Of a stretch of DNA of 64,000 bases, positions 48,507 to 57,942 are shown piece after piece. A program made the position numbers and the translations under genes. Source of the DNA: Paenarthrobacter sp. GOM3. Its GTDB lineage: Bacteria; Actinomycetota; Actinomycetes; Actinomycetales; Micrococcaceae. The notes under the pieces are model-generated. The model searched no databases, was not told the origin of the DNA, and saw only the letters and a list, made by a program, of their open reading frames with translations. The stretch is taken from positions 2,232,001 through 2,296,000 of the forward strand of contig NZ_CP136562.1 of assembly GCF_018215265.2 (NCBI RefSeq), written 5' to 3'. Within the stretch, counting starts at the first letter, position 1, and every line of letters begins with the position of its first letter.

Positions 48507-49271
48507 TTAGTTCCACTTGAACCAGCGGATGGCGGCGGCACCGGCCACCACGGTCCACAGTACGAGGATCACGACGGCGGCAATGGGGACAGTACCGTGC
48601 AGGAACGCTTCCCGCAGGGCCTCACCCAATGCTCCGGAGGGAAGGAAATGCACGATGCTCTGGACCAGTGCGGGGAGTCGTTCGGCCGGTACGACGATTC
48701 CGCCCAGGGCGCCAAAGAGTATCCACACCAGGTTGGTGATGGCCAACGTAGCCTCGGGGCGAACTGTGCCCGCCACGAGCAAACCCAGCGCAGTGAAGGC
48801 CGCGGCGCCAAGGATCAGCAATCCAAGTCCCGGAAGCCAAGCCTCTGGGCGGGGCTGCCAGCCCAGCAAGCCCGCGACTGCCCCCACTACCAGTACTTGG
48901 AGCACCAGGACCACCAGGACTGCCAGGACCTTACCGGCAATCAACCCGGTCCGGCCCAGGGGAGTGGTGGACAGGAAACGGAGGACGCCGTACCGGCGGT
49001 CAAAGCCCGTTGCGATGCCCTGGCCGGTGAAGGCCGTGGACATGGCGCACAGGGCCAGGATTCCGGGGGTGGCAACATCCACCCGCGAGCCGCCAAGGCC
49101 GTCAAGCAATGGGGTCACAGCCAAGCCCACCAGCGCCATCAGGGGCAGGACGATCGCGAGGATGAGTTGCTCACCGTTGCGCAGCATGGTGATGGTTTCG
49201 TAACGCCCTTGCTGCATGATCCGGCGGGGCAGTGATGCCGGTCCCGCGTTGGGTGAAAGCAGCTTGCTCAT
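48507..49271 (-). CDS. ABC-2 type exporter permease
   Basis: A 254-residue membrane protein with about six hydrophobic helices and the ABC-2 layout (QLILAIVLPLMALVGLAVTP, an ATGFDRRYGVLRFLSTTPLG cytoplasmic stretch, and a late GALGGIVVPAERLPALVQSI block). It pairs with the ATPase gene, sharing ATGA. This ctaA-permease-ATPase-sufR order is conserved in actinobacteria, including mycobacteria, but the cargo is not established. Confidence 0.9.
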   Translation of the reverse strand: MSKLLSPNAGPASLPRRIMQQGRYETITMLRNGEQLILAIVLPLMALVGLAVTPLLDGLGGSRVDVATPGILALCAMSTAFTGQGIATGFDRRYGVLRFLSTTPLGRTGLIAGKVLAVLVVLVLQVLVVGAVAGLLGWQPRPEAWLPGLGLLILGAAAFTALGLLVAGTVRPEATLAITNLVWILFGALGGIVVPAERLPALVQSIVHFLPSGALGEALREAFLHGTVPIAAVVILVLWTVVAGAAAIRWFKWN

Positions 49272-50233
49272 CGGACGTCCCTTCCGGAGATGTCAAGGAA
49301 CACGTCTTCCAGGCTGCGGGCTTCCAGGCGCAGCGAGGCAGGCATGATGTTCCGTTCTGCCCACCAGGCCGTCAAGGCAGCGAGGTCCTTGGGAGTGAGT
49401 TCGCCGGTTACCGAGTAACTGCCTGATCGGCTCTCGCTGACCCGCAACTCCCCGCCAAGGACGCCTGTGAAGTCCAGGCCTGGGGGCGCATCGAAAAACA
49501 GGGTCCGGTCCGTAACAGTGGCGTCAGTAGTGTGGTCGTGTTGGAGAAGCCCGGCAACAGTTCCTTCCACTACGTTGTGGCCCCCGTCGATGATGTAGAC
49601 GTAATCCGCAAGGCGTTCGGCGTCGTCCATCAGGTGAGTCGTCAGGACGATCCCCATTCCGGCGTCGCGAAGTTCCGCAATCAGGTCGAAAACTGTCTGG
49701 CGCGACTGTGGGTCGAGTCCCGCGCTTGGCTCATCCAGGAACAGGATCTCCGGGTTTCCCACCAAAGCCGCTGCCAACGCCAGCCGCTGCTTTTGGCCGC
49801 CGGAGAGCCGGCGCACAGTGGTGCGGCTGAACTGGTCGATTCCCAGGCGCTGCACCAGTGCGTCGATATCCATGGGGTTTTGGTACATTCCGGCAATGTG
49901 CCGGAGCAACGGGATGGGACGGGCCGACGGCGGCAGGCCACCATCCTGGAGCATCACGCCAACGCGGGACCTCAGCTGGGCCCCCGCCGTATCCGGGTCC
50001 TCACCGAGCAGGGAAATGCTGCCACCGGTCCGCTTCTGCAGGCCTTGGGCACACTCAAGCGTGGTGGTCTTGCCGGCACCATTGGCCCCGAGCAGGGCAG
50101 TCACTTGCCCGCGCTCAGCCACCAGGGACAGCCCGCTGACTACCCGGAGCATCTTGCCGTCACGGGAGGCCAGGGGGCCTACATCCTTAATAAGTCCGTC
50201 TATGGTGAGGACAGGGGAATCGGGTGATCGCAC
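49268..50233 (-). CDS. ABC-2 type exporter ATP-binding protein
   Basis: A 321-residue ATPase with Walker A LLGANGAGKTTTLECAQGL (about 46-64), signature RLSGGQKQRLALAAALVG, Walker B ILFLDEPSAGLDPQSRQ, and the H-loop in VLTTHLMDDAERLADYV. The last 90 residues are a small C-terminal domain of the DrrA/CcmA-like group. GTG 50233 was chosen over TTG 50236 because TAGAAT lies exactly 6 bp before it. It diverges from sufR across 101 bp, so both may respond to the same regulator. Confidence 0.92.
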   Translation of the reverse strand: MRSPDSPVLTIDGLIKDVGPLASRDGKMLRVVSGLSLVAERGQVTALLGANGAGKTTTLECAQGLQKRTGGSISLLGEDPDTAGAQLRSRVGVMLQDGGLPPSARPIPLLRHIAGMYQNPMDIDALVQRLGIDQFSRTTVRRLSGGQKQRLALAAALVGNPEILFLDEPSAGLDPQSRQTVFDLIAELRDAGMGIVLTTHLMDDAERLADYVYIIDGGHNVVEGTVAGLLQHDHTTDATVTDRTLFFDAPPGLDFTGVLGGELRVSESRSGSYSVTGELTPKDLAALTAWWAERNIMPASLRLEARSLEDVFLDISGRDVR

Positions 50234-50239
50234 CAAAGT

Positions 50240-50245
50240 ATTCTA
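50240..50245 (-). promoter_or_regulatory. Putative -10 box of the ABC-2 exporter operon (leaderless type)
   Basis: On the minus strand TAGAAT is followed by ACTTTG and the GTG at 50233. It lies within the intergenic region shared with sufR. Confidence 0.5.
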
Positions 50246-50334
50246 CGGGAAGTAGTACGGTCACACTTGGCGGGCAGGCGAAGGTCAGTCTTGCCTTACT
50301 GGATGCATGAAACAAATTACGACATGATTGTGTT

Positions 50335-51165
50335 GTGTATTCCATGAGCAGTCCAGTTTCCATGCCCCCCAAACGGCATGCTGCAGCGGCAGGGGCACCC
50401 GTTGCCGCGCCTGCGTTGCCGGACGCGGATGACCGCACCCGTGACCGCGTCCTCAGCGCCGTCCTCGAGAACGGTCCCGTGAGCGCCGCCGAACTCGGCG
50501 ACCTCCTCGGATTCACCCCCGCCGCGGTTCGCCGGCACCTTGACCACTTGGAACGCACTGGCGTCATTGAGGTCAAGAGGGTTGCGAAGGCCGGATCAGG
50601 CGCAGGCCGCCCCGCACGCCGATACGTGCTCAGCTCCCGGGGACAGTCCAAGCTCGGCGACGATTACCTGAACATTGCAAGTTCAGCGCTCAGGCGGCTC
50701 CAGGAACTCGCCGGAGAGGACGCCGTCCGCGAGTACGCGGAAGAACGCTTCTCCGACATGGAACGCCGGTACGCCCCCGAAGTCGAAGCAGCCGGTGACG
50801 ACATCACGGCCCGGGCGCTTGCCCTGTCGAAGGCCCTGACCCGCGACGGATTTGTTGCCTCGGCACATTCCATCGAAGCCAAGGCACCCCTGCCGGCGGC
50901 ATTGTCCAGCGTGCAACTCTGCCAGGGACATTGCCCCATCCAGCGCCTCGCTGCTGAATTCCCCGTCTTTTGCGACACCGAAACCAAGGTCTTTTCCCGC
51001 TTGGTCGGCGTCGATGTCCGGCGGCTGTCCACGCTCGCGCAGGGCGGACACGTTTGCACTACCCACATACCTACCGGGCGCTTGGCTGCCACGGTGCCTA
51101 CAGGTGCCGAAGAGCAGTCCGTGAGCCCGTACCAGGAATCAAACAACCAGCAAGAAAGGCCGTGA
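50335..51165 (+). CDS. sufR: Fe-S cluster biogenesis regulator SufR
   Basis: A 276-residue DeoR/ArsR-like regulator. The winged helix (residues about 34-100) reads [20 protein letters not shown] then [17 protein letters not shown], and [13 protein letters not shown] forms the wing. Cluster-binding Cys are Cys196, Cys200, Cys213 and Cys241 ([18 protein letters not shown] and HVCTTHIP); the C-x12-C pair fits SufR proteins that hold an Fe-S cluster and repress the suf operon when it is loaded. GTG 50335 or ATG 50344 could be the start. It is joined to sufB by TGATG, so repressor and first assembly gene are co-expressed. No clear operator palindrome was recognised upstream. Confidence 0.93.
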   Translation: MYSMSSPVSMPPKRHAAAAGAPVAAPALPDADDRTRDRVLSAVLENGPVSAAELGDLLGFTPAAVRRHLDHLERTGVIEVKRVAKAGSGAGRPARRYVLSSRGQSKLGDDYLNIASSALRRLQELAGEDAVREYAEERFSDMERRYAPEVEAAGDDITARALALSKALTRDGFVASAHSIEAKAPLPAALSSVQLCQGHCPIQRLAAEFPVFCDTETKVFSRLVGVDVRRLSTLAQGGHVCTTHIPTGRLAATVPTGAEEQSVSPYQESNNQQERP

Positions 51166-52628
51166 TGACGGACCAAATAGCAGAGAAAGCGGTAGCCGAC
51201 GGCACTGTGATCTCGGAGATTCTGGAGAAGAATCCCGAACTGCACGGTATCGGAAACTACGAGTACGGCTGGGCCGACAAGAACGACGTAGGCGCCAACG
51301 CCCGTCGTGGCCTCAACGAGGAGGTCGTCCGCGACATCTCCTCGAAGAAGAACGAGCCCGAATGGATGCTCGATCTGCGCCTTAAAGGCCTGAAGTACTT
51401 CGACCGTAAGCCCATGCCCACCTGGGGTGCAGACCTCTCCGGCATCGACTTCGACAACATCAAGTACTTTGTGCGTTCCACCGAGAAGCAGGCGGCAACG
51501 TGGGAAGACCTTCCGGAAGACATCCGGAACACCTACGAGAAGCTTGGCATCCCCGAAGCTGAGCGCAGCCGCTTGGTATCCGGTGTCGCGGCACAGTACG
51601 AATCCGAGGTCGTGTACCACCAGATACGTGAGGACCTGGAAGCCCAGGGCGTCATCTTCCTGGACACCGACACCGCGCTGCGCGAGCACCCCGAGATCTT
51701 CCAGGAGTACTTCGGCACCGTCATCCCGGTGGGCGACAACAAGTTCGCTTCGCTGAACACCTCGGTATGGTCCGGTGGATCGTTCGTGTACGTACCCAAG
51801 GGCGTACACGTGGATATCCCGCTGCAGGCGTACTTCCGCATCAACACCGAGAACATGGGCCAGTTCGAGCGCACGCTCATCATCGCCGATGAAGACTCCT
51901 ACGTTCACTACATCGAAGGTTGCACGGCGCCGATCTACACTTCGGATTCCCTGCACTCGGCTGTCGTGGAGATCATCGTGAAGAAGGGCGCCCGCGTCCG
52001 CTACACGACCATCCAGAACTGGTCCACCAACGTGTACAACCTGGTCACCAAGCGCGCCATCTGCGAAGAGGGCGCCACCATGGAGTGGATCGATGGCAAC
52101 ATCGGTTCCAAGGTGACCATGAAGTACCCGGCCGTCTACCTCGTTGGCGAGCACGCCAAGGGTGAGACACTGTCCATCGCGTTTGCAGGCGAGGGCCAGC
52201 ACCAGGACACCGGTTCCAAGATGGTTCACATCGCCCCGAACACCAAGAGCTCCATCATTTCCAAGTCCGTGGCCCGCGGAGGCGGCCGTGCAGCTTACCG
52301 CGGCCTGGTCCAGGTCCGCGAGGGCGCCAAGCACTCGGCCAACACGGTCCGTTGCGATGCCCTCCTGGTGGACACCATTTCCCGCTCGGATACGTACCCG
52401 TACATCGACATCCGCGAGGATGACGTTGTCATGGGCCACGAGGCCACCGTTTCCCGCGTCAGCGAAGAACAGCTCTTCTATCTGATGTCCCGCGGCATGC
52501 CCGAAGACGAGGCCATGGCCATGATCGTGCGCGGCTTTATTGAGCCGATCGCCCGTGAACTCCCCATGGAGTACGCCCTTGAGCTGAACCGCTTGATTGA
52601 ACTGCAGATGGAAGGGTCCGTCGGTTAA
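51165..52628 (+). CDS. sufB: Fe-S cluster scaffold subunit SufB
   Basis: A 487-residue scaffold of the SufBCD complex, on which new Fe-S clusters are built. [20 protein letters not shown] near the N-terminus, [20 protein letters not shown], and [17 protein letters not shown] are typical. The C-terminal core has [20 protein letters not shown] with the conserved Cys, and a late block with [20 protein letters not shown]. There is no intein, unlike the Mycobacterium tuberculosis gene. The ATG at 51165 shares a base with the sufR stop. A longer upstream frame exists but runs into the sufR coding region and lacks homology. Confidence 0.97.
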   Translation: MTDQIAEKAVADGTVISEILEKNPELHGIGNYEYGWADKNDVGANARRGLNEEVVRDISSKKNEPEWMLDLRLKGLKYFDRKPMPTWGADLSGIDFDNIKYFVRSTEKQAATWEDLPEDIRNTYEKLGIPEAERSRLVSGVAAQYESEVVYHQIREDLEAQGVIFLDTDTALREHPEIFQEYFGTVIPVGDNKFASLNTSVWSGGSFVYVPKGVHVDIPLQAYFRINTENMGQFERTLIIADEDSYVHYIEGCTAPIYTSDSLHSAVVEIIVKKGARVRYTTIQNWSTNVYNLVTKRAICEEGATMEWIDGNIGSKVTMKYPAVYLVGEHAKGETLSIAFAGEGQHQDTGSKMVHIAPNTKSSIISKSVARGGGRAAYRGLVQVREGAKHSANTVRCDALLVDTISRSDTYPYIDIREDDVVMGHEATVSRVSEEQLFYLMSRGMPEDEAMAMIVRGFIEPIARELPMEYALELNRLIELQMEGSVG

Positions 52629-52630
52629 CA

Positions 52631-53944
52631 ATGACTGATATCACAACAGAAAAGGCGCGCATCGGCGCGCCCTCGGCCCAGCCGTTTATCAACGGCTTCA
52701 CCGAGGAAGGCGAGAACCTCTCGCCCGTCAACACCAGAACGAACACCAGCACGACGTCGGAGCAGCCTGCCGCTGGTCCGCTCGGCGGCGCTTCGGCCAA
52801 GAGCCACTCGCATGGTGGCGGCGTGGGCATCCCCGACAGCTCCCGTGCAGGCCGTCTCACCTCATACAAGCTGGCTGACTTCAAGCCGTTGAACGGCCTT
52901 GAGGAAGACTGGCGCTTCACCCCGCTGAAGCGCCTGCGCGGCCTCCACACTGAGGTGCTCAACGGCGCAGCTCCCACCGTCAGCGTCACGGCGCCTGCCG
53001 GCGTCGTGGTTGAGACCGTGGGCCGCGACGACAAGCGCATTGGCCAGGCAGCCATCCCGGAGGACCTCGTGTCCGCCAATGCATGGGAGAACTTTGCCGA
53101 AGCCACGGTTGTCACCGTCCCCGCCGAACTGCAGGCCGAAAGCGAAGTTTCGGTCCTGGTCACCGGCGCCGGAGAGGCACCGTCAGCCCAGCACATCGTG
53201 ATTGTGGCGGAACGCTTCTCCAAGGCTGTCGTTGTCCTTGACCACCAGGGCACTGCCGTGGTGTCCGAGAACGTCGAGATCATCGTCGAAGACGGTGCTG
53301 AACTGACAGTGATCTCACTCCAGGAATGGGCTGATACCGCTGTCCACGCGTCATCGCAGCAGGCAAAGATCGGCCGCGATGCCAAGTTCAAGCACATCGT
53401 GGTCAGCCTTGGCGGCGACCTCGTGCGTGTCACGCCGTCCACCCGCTTTACCGCACCTGGCGCCGACGTCGAGATGTTCGGCCTCTACTTCGCCGATGCC
53501 GGGCAGCACCTGGAGCAGCGCCTGTTCGTTGACCACGCCGTGGCCAACTGCAAGTCGCGGGTCCTTTACAAGGGTGCCCTGCAGGGTCGCAATGCCCACA
53601 GCGTGTGGGTCGGTGACGTCCTGATCCGCAAGGAAGCAGAAGGCACCGACACCTACGAGGCCAACCGCAACCTGGTCCTCACCGACGGCGCCCGTGCCGA
53701 CTCCGTGCCAAACCTTGAAATCGAAACGGGTTTGATCGAGGGTGCTGGCCACGCCAGCGCCACCGGCCGTTTCGATGACGAGCACTTGTTCTATCTCATG
53801 GCCCGTGGCATTCCCGAAAAGGTTGCCCGCCGCCTGGTGGTCCGGGGCTTCCTCAACGAGATCATCCAGCAGATCAAGGTTCCGGCGATCGAAGAGCGCC
53901 TGACCGCAGCTGTTGAGCGCGAACTCGCCGCGACCGACAACTAA
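52631..53944 (+). CDS. sufD: Fe-S cluster assembly protein SufD
   Basis: A 437-residue partner of SufB in the SufBC2D scaffold. The first 60 residues are variable and Ser/Thr-rich. EEDWRFTPLKRLRGLHTEVL is the usual SufD entry. The beta-helix core ends with LYKGALQGRNAHSVWVGDVL, EIETGLIEGAGHASATGRFD and HLFYLMARGIPEKVARRLVV, with the conserved His in GHASATG. It starts 2 bp after sufB. Confidence 0.95.
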   Translation: MTDITTEKARIGAPSAQPFINGFTEEGENLSPVNTRTNTSTTSEQPAAGPLGGASAKSHSHGGGVGIPDSSRAGRLTSYKLADFKPLNGLEEDWRFTPLKRLRGLHTEVLNGAAPTVSVTAPAGVVVETVGRDDKRIGQAAIPEDLVSANAWENFAEATVVTVPAELQAESEVSVLVTGAGEAPSAQHIVIVAERFSKAVVVLDHQGTAVVSENVEIIVEDGAELTVISLQEWADTAVHASSQQAKIGRDAKFKHIVVSLGGDLVRVTPSTRFTAPGADVEMFGLYFADAGQHLEQRLFVDHAVANCKSRVLYKGALQGRNAHSVWVGDVLIRKEAEGTDTYEANRNLVLTDGARADSVPNLEIETGLIEGAGHASATGRFDDEHLFYLMARGIPEKVARRLVVRGFLNEIIQQIKVPAIEERLTAAVERELAATDN

Positions 53945-53965
53945 GACAGGCCAGGCAGGACAACC

Positions 53966-54322
53966 ATGAGTGAAGAAACCAAGGGCGAACTGGTATGCAA
54001 CGCCAATGACATCCAGGTCAAGCAGGCGCTGCGCGTCCTGATCGATGACTACCCCGTAGCCATTGTGAGGGACTCGATGGGGGAGATCCACGCCATCGCC
54101 GATACCTGCTCGCACGCGGACATCTCGTTGTCCGAAGGAGAGGTTGAAGGCTGCGCGATCGAGTGCTGGGGCCACGGTTCCCAGTTCGACCTGCGCAGCG
54201 GCCAGCCCCTCCAGCTGCCTGCTTATGACCCCGTCCCGGTTTTCGCCGTCACCATCGATGGCGACGACGTCTACGTGGACGTGACCAACGTTGTGAACGG
54301 TGCCTCGGTAGATAACTACTGA
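53966..54322 (+). CDS. Rieske-type [2Fe-2S] ferredoxin of the suf operon
   Basis: A 118-residue Rieske ferredoxin. The cluster ligands are Cys48-x-His50 (TCSHADISLSEGEVEG) and Cys67-x2-His70 (CWGHGSQFDLRSG), the standard Rieske pattern. There is no membrane segment. It resembles the ferredoxin subunits of ring-hydroxylating dioxygenases, but in this place it probably serves Fe-S assembly, perhaps as an electron donor. It lies between sufD and sufC, in the operon where sufS and sufU would be expected in other genera. Confidence 0.92.
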   Translation: MSEETKGELVCNANDIQVKQALRVLIDDYPVAIVRDSMGEIHAIADTCSHADISLSEGEVEGCAIECWGHGSQFDLRSGQPLQLPAYDPVPVFAVTIDGDDVYVDVTNVVNGASVDNY

Positions 54323-54365
54323 GCACCCAGTACCGCCAGACTTACGAACGAAAAGAAAGAAGAGC

Positions 54366-55151
54366 ATGTCAACTCTTGAGATCAAGGACCTGCACGTCAG
54401 CATTGAGACGGAGCAGGGTACCAAGGAGATCCTGAAGGGCGTCAGCCTGACCATCAAGACCGGTGAAACCCACGCCATCATGGGTCCCAACGGTTCGGGC
54501 AAGTCCACCCTCGCCTCCACCATCGCCGGCCACCCGCGTTACACGGTCACCAGCGGCACCATCACCCTGGACGGCGAAGACGTCCTGGAGATGAGCGTCG
54601 ACGAGCGTGCACGTGCAGGCGTTTTCCTGGCCATGCAGTACCCGGTAGAGGTTCCCGGTGTGACCATGACCAACTTCCTGCGCACCGCCAAGACCGCCAT
54701 CGACGGCGAAGCGCCGGCCCTTCGCACCTGGACCAAGGACGTCAAGGCAGCGATGCAGCAGCTGCGCATCGACGCTGACTTTGCCCAGCGCAACGTCAAC
54801 GAAGGCTTCTCCGGTGGCGAGAAGAAGCGCGTCGAGATCCTCCAGTTGGAACTCTTCAAGCCGAAGTTCGCCATCCTCGACGAGACCGACTCCGGCCTTG
54901 ACGTCGACGCTTTGAAGGTTGTCTCCGAAGGCGTTAACCGCGCGCACGAAGAGGGCAACATGGGCACGCTGCTCATCACCCACTACACGCGTATCCTCCG
55001 CTACATCAAGCCTGACTTCGTTCACGTGTTCGTTGACGGCAAGGTTGTGGAAGAGGGCGGCCCCGAGTTGGCAGACCGCCTTGAAGAAGAGGGCTACGAC
55101 CGCTACGCCGCAGGCGCCGGCGTTGCCGTTGCTCCTGCCGTACAGGCCTAG
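54366..55151 (+). CDS. sufC: Fe-S assembly ATPase SufC
   Basis: A 261-residue ABC-type ATPase that drives SufBCD. Walker A is IMGPNGSGKSTLASTIAG (about 39-56), the signature region is EGFSGGEKKRVEILQLEL, and Walker B is FAILDETDSGLDVDALK, with the H-loop in LLITHYTRIL; the DETDSGLD sequence is the SufC mark. AAAGAAAGAAGAG precedes the ATG as a ribosome site. Confidence 0.97.
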   Translation: MSTLEIKDLHVSIETEQGTKEILKGVSLTIKTGETHAIMGPNGSGKSTLASTIAGHPRYTVTSGTITLDGEDVLEMSVDERARAGVFLAMQYPVEVPGVTMTNFLRTAKTAIDGEAPALRTWTKDVKAAMQQLRIDADFAQRNVNEGFSGGEKKRVEILQLELFKPKFAILDETDSGLDVDALKVVSEGVNRAHEEGNMGTLLITHYTRILRYIKPDFVHVFVDGKVVEEGGPELADRLEEEGYDRYAAGAGVAVAPAVQA

Positions 55152-55164
55152 TTAGGATCATTCC

Positions 55165-55497
55165 ATGACCGAAATCAACACGGCGCGCACCAGCCTCGAG
55201 GATGTAGAGGAGGCGCTCAAGGACGTCATTGACCCCGAACTCGGAGTCAATGTCGTGGACTTGGGACTTCTTTACGGGCTCAAGTATTCGGAAGAGGACG
55301 GCGCCCTCCTGATCGACATGACACTGACAACAGCGGCCTGCCCGTTGACGGACGTGCTTGAAGAGCAGGTTGGCAAGTCCCTCGACGGAGTCGTTGACGA
55401 TTGGCGCCTGAACTGGGTATGGATGCCGCCGTGGGGTCCCGAGCGGATCACCGACGACGGCAAGGACCAGATGCGGGCCCTCGGCTTCAACATCTGA
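55165..55497 (+). CDS. sufT: SufT/MIP18-type Fe-S maturation factor (DUF59)
   Basis: A 110-residue protein of the DUF59 (MIP18/PaaD/SufT) family that helps deliver Fe-S clusters to target proteins. DVIDPELGVNVVDLGLLYGL (about 20-39) and TLTTAACPLTDVLEEQV with the single reactive Cys are diagnostic. It ends the suf operon before a strong bidirectional terminator. Confidence 0.94.
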   Translation: MTEINTARTSLEDVEEALKDVIDPELGVNVVDLGLLYGLKYSEEDGALLIDMTLTTAACPLTDVLEEQVGKSLDGVVDDWRLNWVWMPPWGPERITDDGKDQMRALGFNI

Positions 55498-55526
55498 TCA
55501 GCATGTTTCACCCGCTCCCAGCGGGA

Positions 55527-55567
55527 AAAAGAATGGTTCCGGGCAATGTGCCCGGAACCATTCTTTT
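55527..55567. terminator. Bidirectional terminator between sufT and the YpfJ-type gene
   Basis: An 18-bp perfect stem, AAAAGAATGGTTCCGGGC with GCCCGGAACCATTCTTTT, around the loop AATGT. It has an A run on one side and a T run on the other, so it can stop both convergent transcripts. Confidence 0.93.
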
Positions 55568-55583
55568 GTTAACAGCGAAGGTC

Positions 55584-56489
55584 TTAGGGAGCGGCAACTC
55601 CGAAGGTGTCGCATTTGTTGATGTCACCCGTGGTGTAGCCCTGGTAGAACCACTTCTGCCGCTGTGCGCTGGAACCGTGCGTCCACGATTCCGGGGATAC
55701 CCGGCCGGTGGCCGCTTTTTGAATGCGGTCATCGCCGACGGCGGAGGCGGCCGACAGCGCGTCCTGCAGGTCCTGTTCGGTCAGGGGATCCAAGAACGGC
55801 TTGCCGCTTGCATCGGTTTGCGTTGTGGCGTGCCGGACCCACAATCCTGCGTAGCAGTCGGCTTGCAGTTCCACCCTGACACCACCGGACTGGGGACCTT
55901 GCGGGTCCTGCTGGGCCTTATCGAGGTTGCCCAGGATGTTCTGCACATGGTGTCCAAATTCGTGGGCCACCACATACTCCTGCGCCAGGGGGCCGCCGGA
56001 GGAGCCGAAGCGGGTCACCAGTTCATCGAAGAAGCCGGGATCGAAATAGGCTTTCACGTCGGTGGGGCAGTAGAAAGGACCCACGTCCGTGGTTGCTGGC
56101 CCGCAACCTGTGTTGGTGGCTTGGTCGAAGATGACTGTCCCCGGGCGGGAATACTGGACGTTGTACTGGGCCAGATAGCTCGGCCAAAACGCATTGAGGC
56201 TGTTGACCGTACCCGTGATCCGGCAATCAAGTCGTTTGTCGGCGTCGGCTCCGGTCTGGCAATCCTGGAGGCCTCCCGCGCCTGCGGTGCCGCTTTCGAT
56301 GGCAGGTGGTTGGCTACCGCCGCCTGTCAGATCGCCCAGGATGCTGGGATTGATCCCGAAAAGGGCCAGGAGCAGCACCACGATGCCGCCTCCGATTCCA
56401 CCACCGATCTTGGTTCCGCGGCCCATTCCGCTGCCACGTCGGTCTTCCACCTGGGAAGGGTCAAGCTGTGCACCGTCATTGAAACTCAT
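55584..56489 (-). CDS. Neutral zinc metallopeptidase of the YpfJ family
   Basis: A 301-residue membrane-anchored protein. The first 25 residues are cytoplasmic and Gly-rich, followed by one helix (GGGIGGGIVVLLLALFGI). The catalytic domain contains VVAHEFGHHVQNILG, the HExxH zinc motif, and Glu in LQADCYAGLWVRH as the third ligand; YDFP-like stretches and a disulfide pair (GCGPATTDVGPFYCP) fit the family (Zn_peptidase, YpfJ). Substrates are unknown. The ATG at 56489 is favoured by TATTCT 6 bp upstream. It diverges from the acyl-CoA ligase gene. Confidence 0.93.
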   Translation of the reverse strand: MSFNDGAQLDPSQVEDRRGSGMGRGTKIGGGIGGGIVVLLLALFGINPSILGDLTGGGSQPPAIESGTAGAGGLQDCQTGADADKRLDCRITGTVNSLNAFWPSYLAQYNVQYSRPGTVIFDQATNTGCGPATTDVGPFYCPTDVKAYFDPGFFDELVTRFGSSGGPLAQEYVVAHEFGHHVQNILGNLDKAQQDPQGPQSGGVRVELQADCYAGLWVRHATTQTDASGKPFLDPLTEQDLQDALSAASAVGDDRIQKAATGRVSPESWTHGSSAQRQKWFYQGYTTGDINKCDTFGVAAP

Positions 56490-56495
56490 ACAGTC

Positions 56496-56501
56496 AGAAT
56501 A
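56496..56501 (-). promoter_or_regulatory. Putative -10 box of the metallopeptidase gene (leaderless type)
   Basis: On the minus strand TATTCT is followed by GACTGT and the ATG at 56489. The 61-bp gap to the divergent ligase gene also holds TAAAAT for the other direction. Confidence 0.5.
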
Positions 56502-56537
56502 GACGTCACTTTTGGTGCTTGGTGTTGGACACTGCCG

Positions 56538-56543
56538 TAAAAT
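56538..56543 (+). promoter_or_regulatory. Putative -10 box of the acyl-CoA ligase gene
   Basis: TAAAAT, then 7 bases, then the ATG at 56551. No clear -35 box is seen. Confidence 0.4.
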
Positions 56544-56550
56544 TGGCTGG

Positions 56551-57942
56551 ATGCCTTTCCTGGACAAACTTCAGCTCTGGGCCGACGAGCGCCCACACGA
56601 CACCGCAGTCGTTGTGGGAAATGCCGGGCTCACCTGGGCCGGACTCCGCGACGCCGCAGCAGCGCTGCTCGGCACTGCGGCGGCCACCACTGTTCTTGCC
56701 GAACCCAACTCGTTGGGTTTCGTGCAACGCTATGCGGCGGCCGTGTCAGGGGAACGGCGGTGCGCTGTCCTGGATCCGCAGTGGCCGGCGCACATGGTCG
56801 AGGAAGTCTCGGCACGCATCCTGGACTCGGGCTCCGCGGAAGGTACGGGGTTGGAAGACGGCGATCCTTCCAGCACATTCCTTATCGGACTCACCTCGGG
56901 GACGACGTCGATCCCGAAGGCCTTCACCCGTTCGCGCAGCTCGTGGCAGGCCTCCTTTGAAGCATCCATAGAGTTCTTTGGCCTCACGGCGTCGGACCGG
57001 ACGTTGGCCCCGGGCCCGTTGTCAGCCAGCCTTAACCTTTATGCCCTCTCGGAGTGCCTCTATGCAGGAGCGGCATTCCACACCCTTGAATCCTTCGATG
57101 TGGGTGAGGCGCATGCCGCCATCAGCCATGACGGCATTACGCGCCTGGTCCTTGCACCCACCATGCTGCGGTTGCTCAGCGAACGTGGCCTTGCGGGCGA
57201 CGTCGACGCTTCGGGCCTTCGAAGCATCATTTGCGCGGGTTCAAAGTTGGACGCCCGTACGTTGGAGGCCGCACGGCGTTGGGCCCCCCACGCCGCTATT
57301 TACGAGTACTACGGTGCCTCGGAGTTGAGCTTCGTGTCCGGTACCCGGCTGCCCGCGGGCGAGCGGCTCGATGCAGGCGGCACCGGCATTGGCAAGCCGT
57401 TCCCGGGCGTGGAACTGCGTATCATGGACGACTCGGGCCGAGCGCTTCCCGACGGTCAGCATGGAAACATCAGCGTCCGCAGCGCCATGGTCAGCAACGG
57501 CTACCTGTGGGGGGATGACGGGCAGGCCTTGCGGTGCCTTGATGGCTGGTACACCGTGGGCGACCAAGGTTATGTTGAGGACGGGATACTCCACATCCTG
57601 GGTCGTCGCTCGGACATGATCCTTACGGCCGGAAAGAACGTCTACCCCCACGAGGTAGAGCTTGCCCTCGCCTCGGTTCCGGGCATTGAAGTGGCCGTCG
57701 CTGCCGGGGCGCCTGACGATATCCGCGGACAAAGGGTGATTGCCGGCGTCGTACCGGCCTACGGCGCAGTCACCGCCACGAACCTGCGCACCGGACTGGA
57801 CGGCCTGCTGGCGAGGAACAAGTGGCCATTGCAGTTCTTCGTACTTTCGGAGCTGCCCATGACGGACCGGGGCAAAGTCAGCAGGAATGTCCTCCTGGAT
57901 TGGATCAAGAACCACGACCCGCGGGCGCAGCCCCTTGGCTGA
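56551..57942 (+). CDS. AMP-forming acyl-CoA ligase
   Basis: A 463-residue class I adenylate-forming enzyme, short for the group (500-550 is common). Motif A3 is FLIGLTSGTTSIPKAFTRSR (about 110-129), motif A5 is YEYYGASELSFVSG, A7/A8 is WYTVGDQGYVEDGILHILGR with RSDMILTAGKNVYPHEVE, and the catalytic Lys of A10 is in PMTDRGKVSRNVL. It would activate a carboxylic acid to an acyl-adenylate and then to an acyl-CoA; the sequence does not reveal which acid. The thiolase gene overlaps its end by 8 bp, and the biotin transporter genes follow, convergent. A shared pathway is an inference. Confidence 0.85.
   Translation: MPFLDKLQLWADERPHDTAVVVGNAGLTWAGLRDAAAALLGTAAATTVLAEPNSLGFVQRYAAAVSGERRCAVLDPQWPAHMVEEVSARILDSGSAEGTGLEDGDPSSTFLIGLTSGTTSIPKAFTRSRSSWQASFEASIEFFGLTASDRTLAPGPLSASLNLYALSECLYAGAAFHTLESFDVGEAHAAISHDGITRLVLAPTMLRLLSERGLAGDVDASGLRSIICAGSKLDARTLEAARRWAPHAAIYEYYGASELSFVSGTRLPAGERLDAGGTGIGKPFPGVELRIMDDSGRALPDGQHGNISVRSAMVSNGYLWGDDGQALRCLDGWYTVGDQGYVEDGILHILGRRSDMILTAGKNVYPHEVELALASVPGIEVAVAAGAPDDIRGQRVIAGVVPAYGAVTATNLRTGLDGLLARNKWPLQFFVLSELPMTDRGKVSRNVLLDWIKNHDPRAQPLG

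Noticed and set aside
50234..50334. SufR operator in the gap between the ABC-2 ATPase and sufR
   Set aside because: Regulation is likely there, but I found no convincing palindrome, so no site is called.
50970..51164. N-terminal extension of sufB by 65 codons
   Set aside because: It lies inside the sufR coding region in another frame and has no SufB-like sequence; the ATG at 51165 gives the usual N-terminus.
50664..52631. A 655-codon minus-strand open frame across sufR and sufB
   Set aside because: Antisense of two certain genes.
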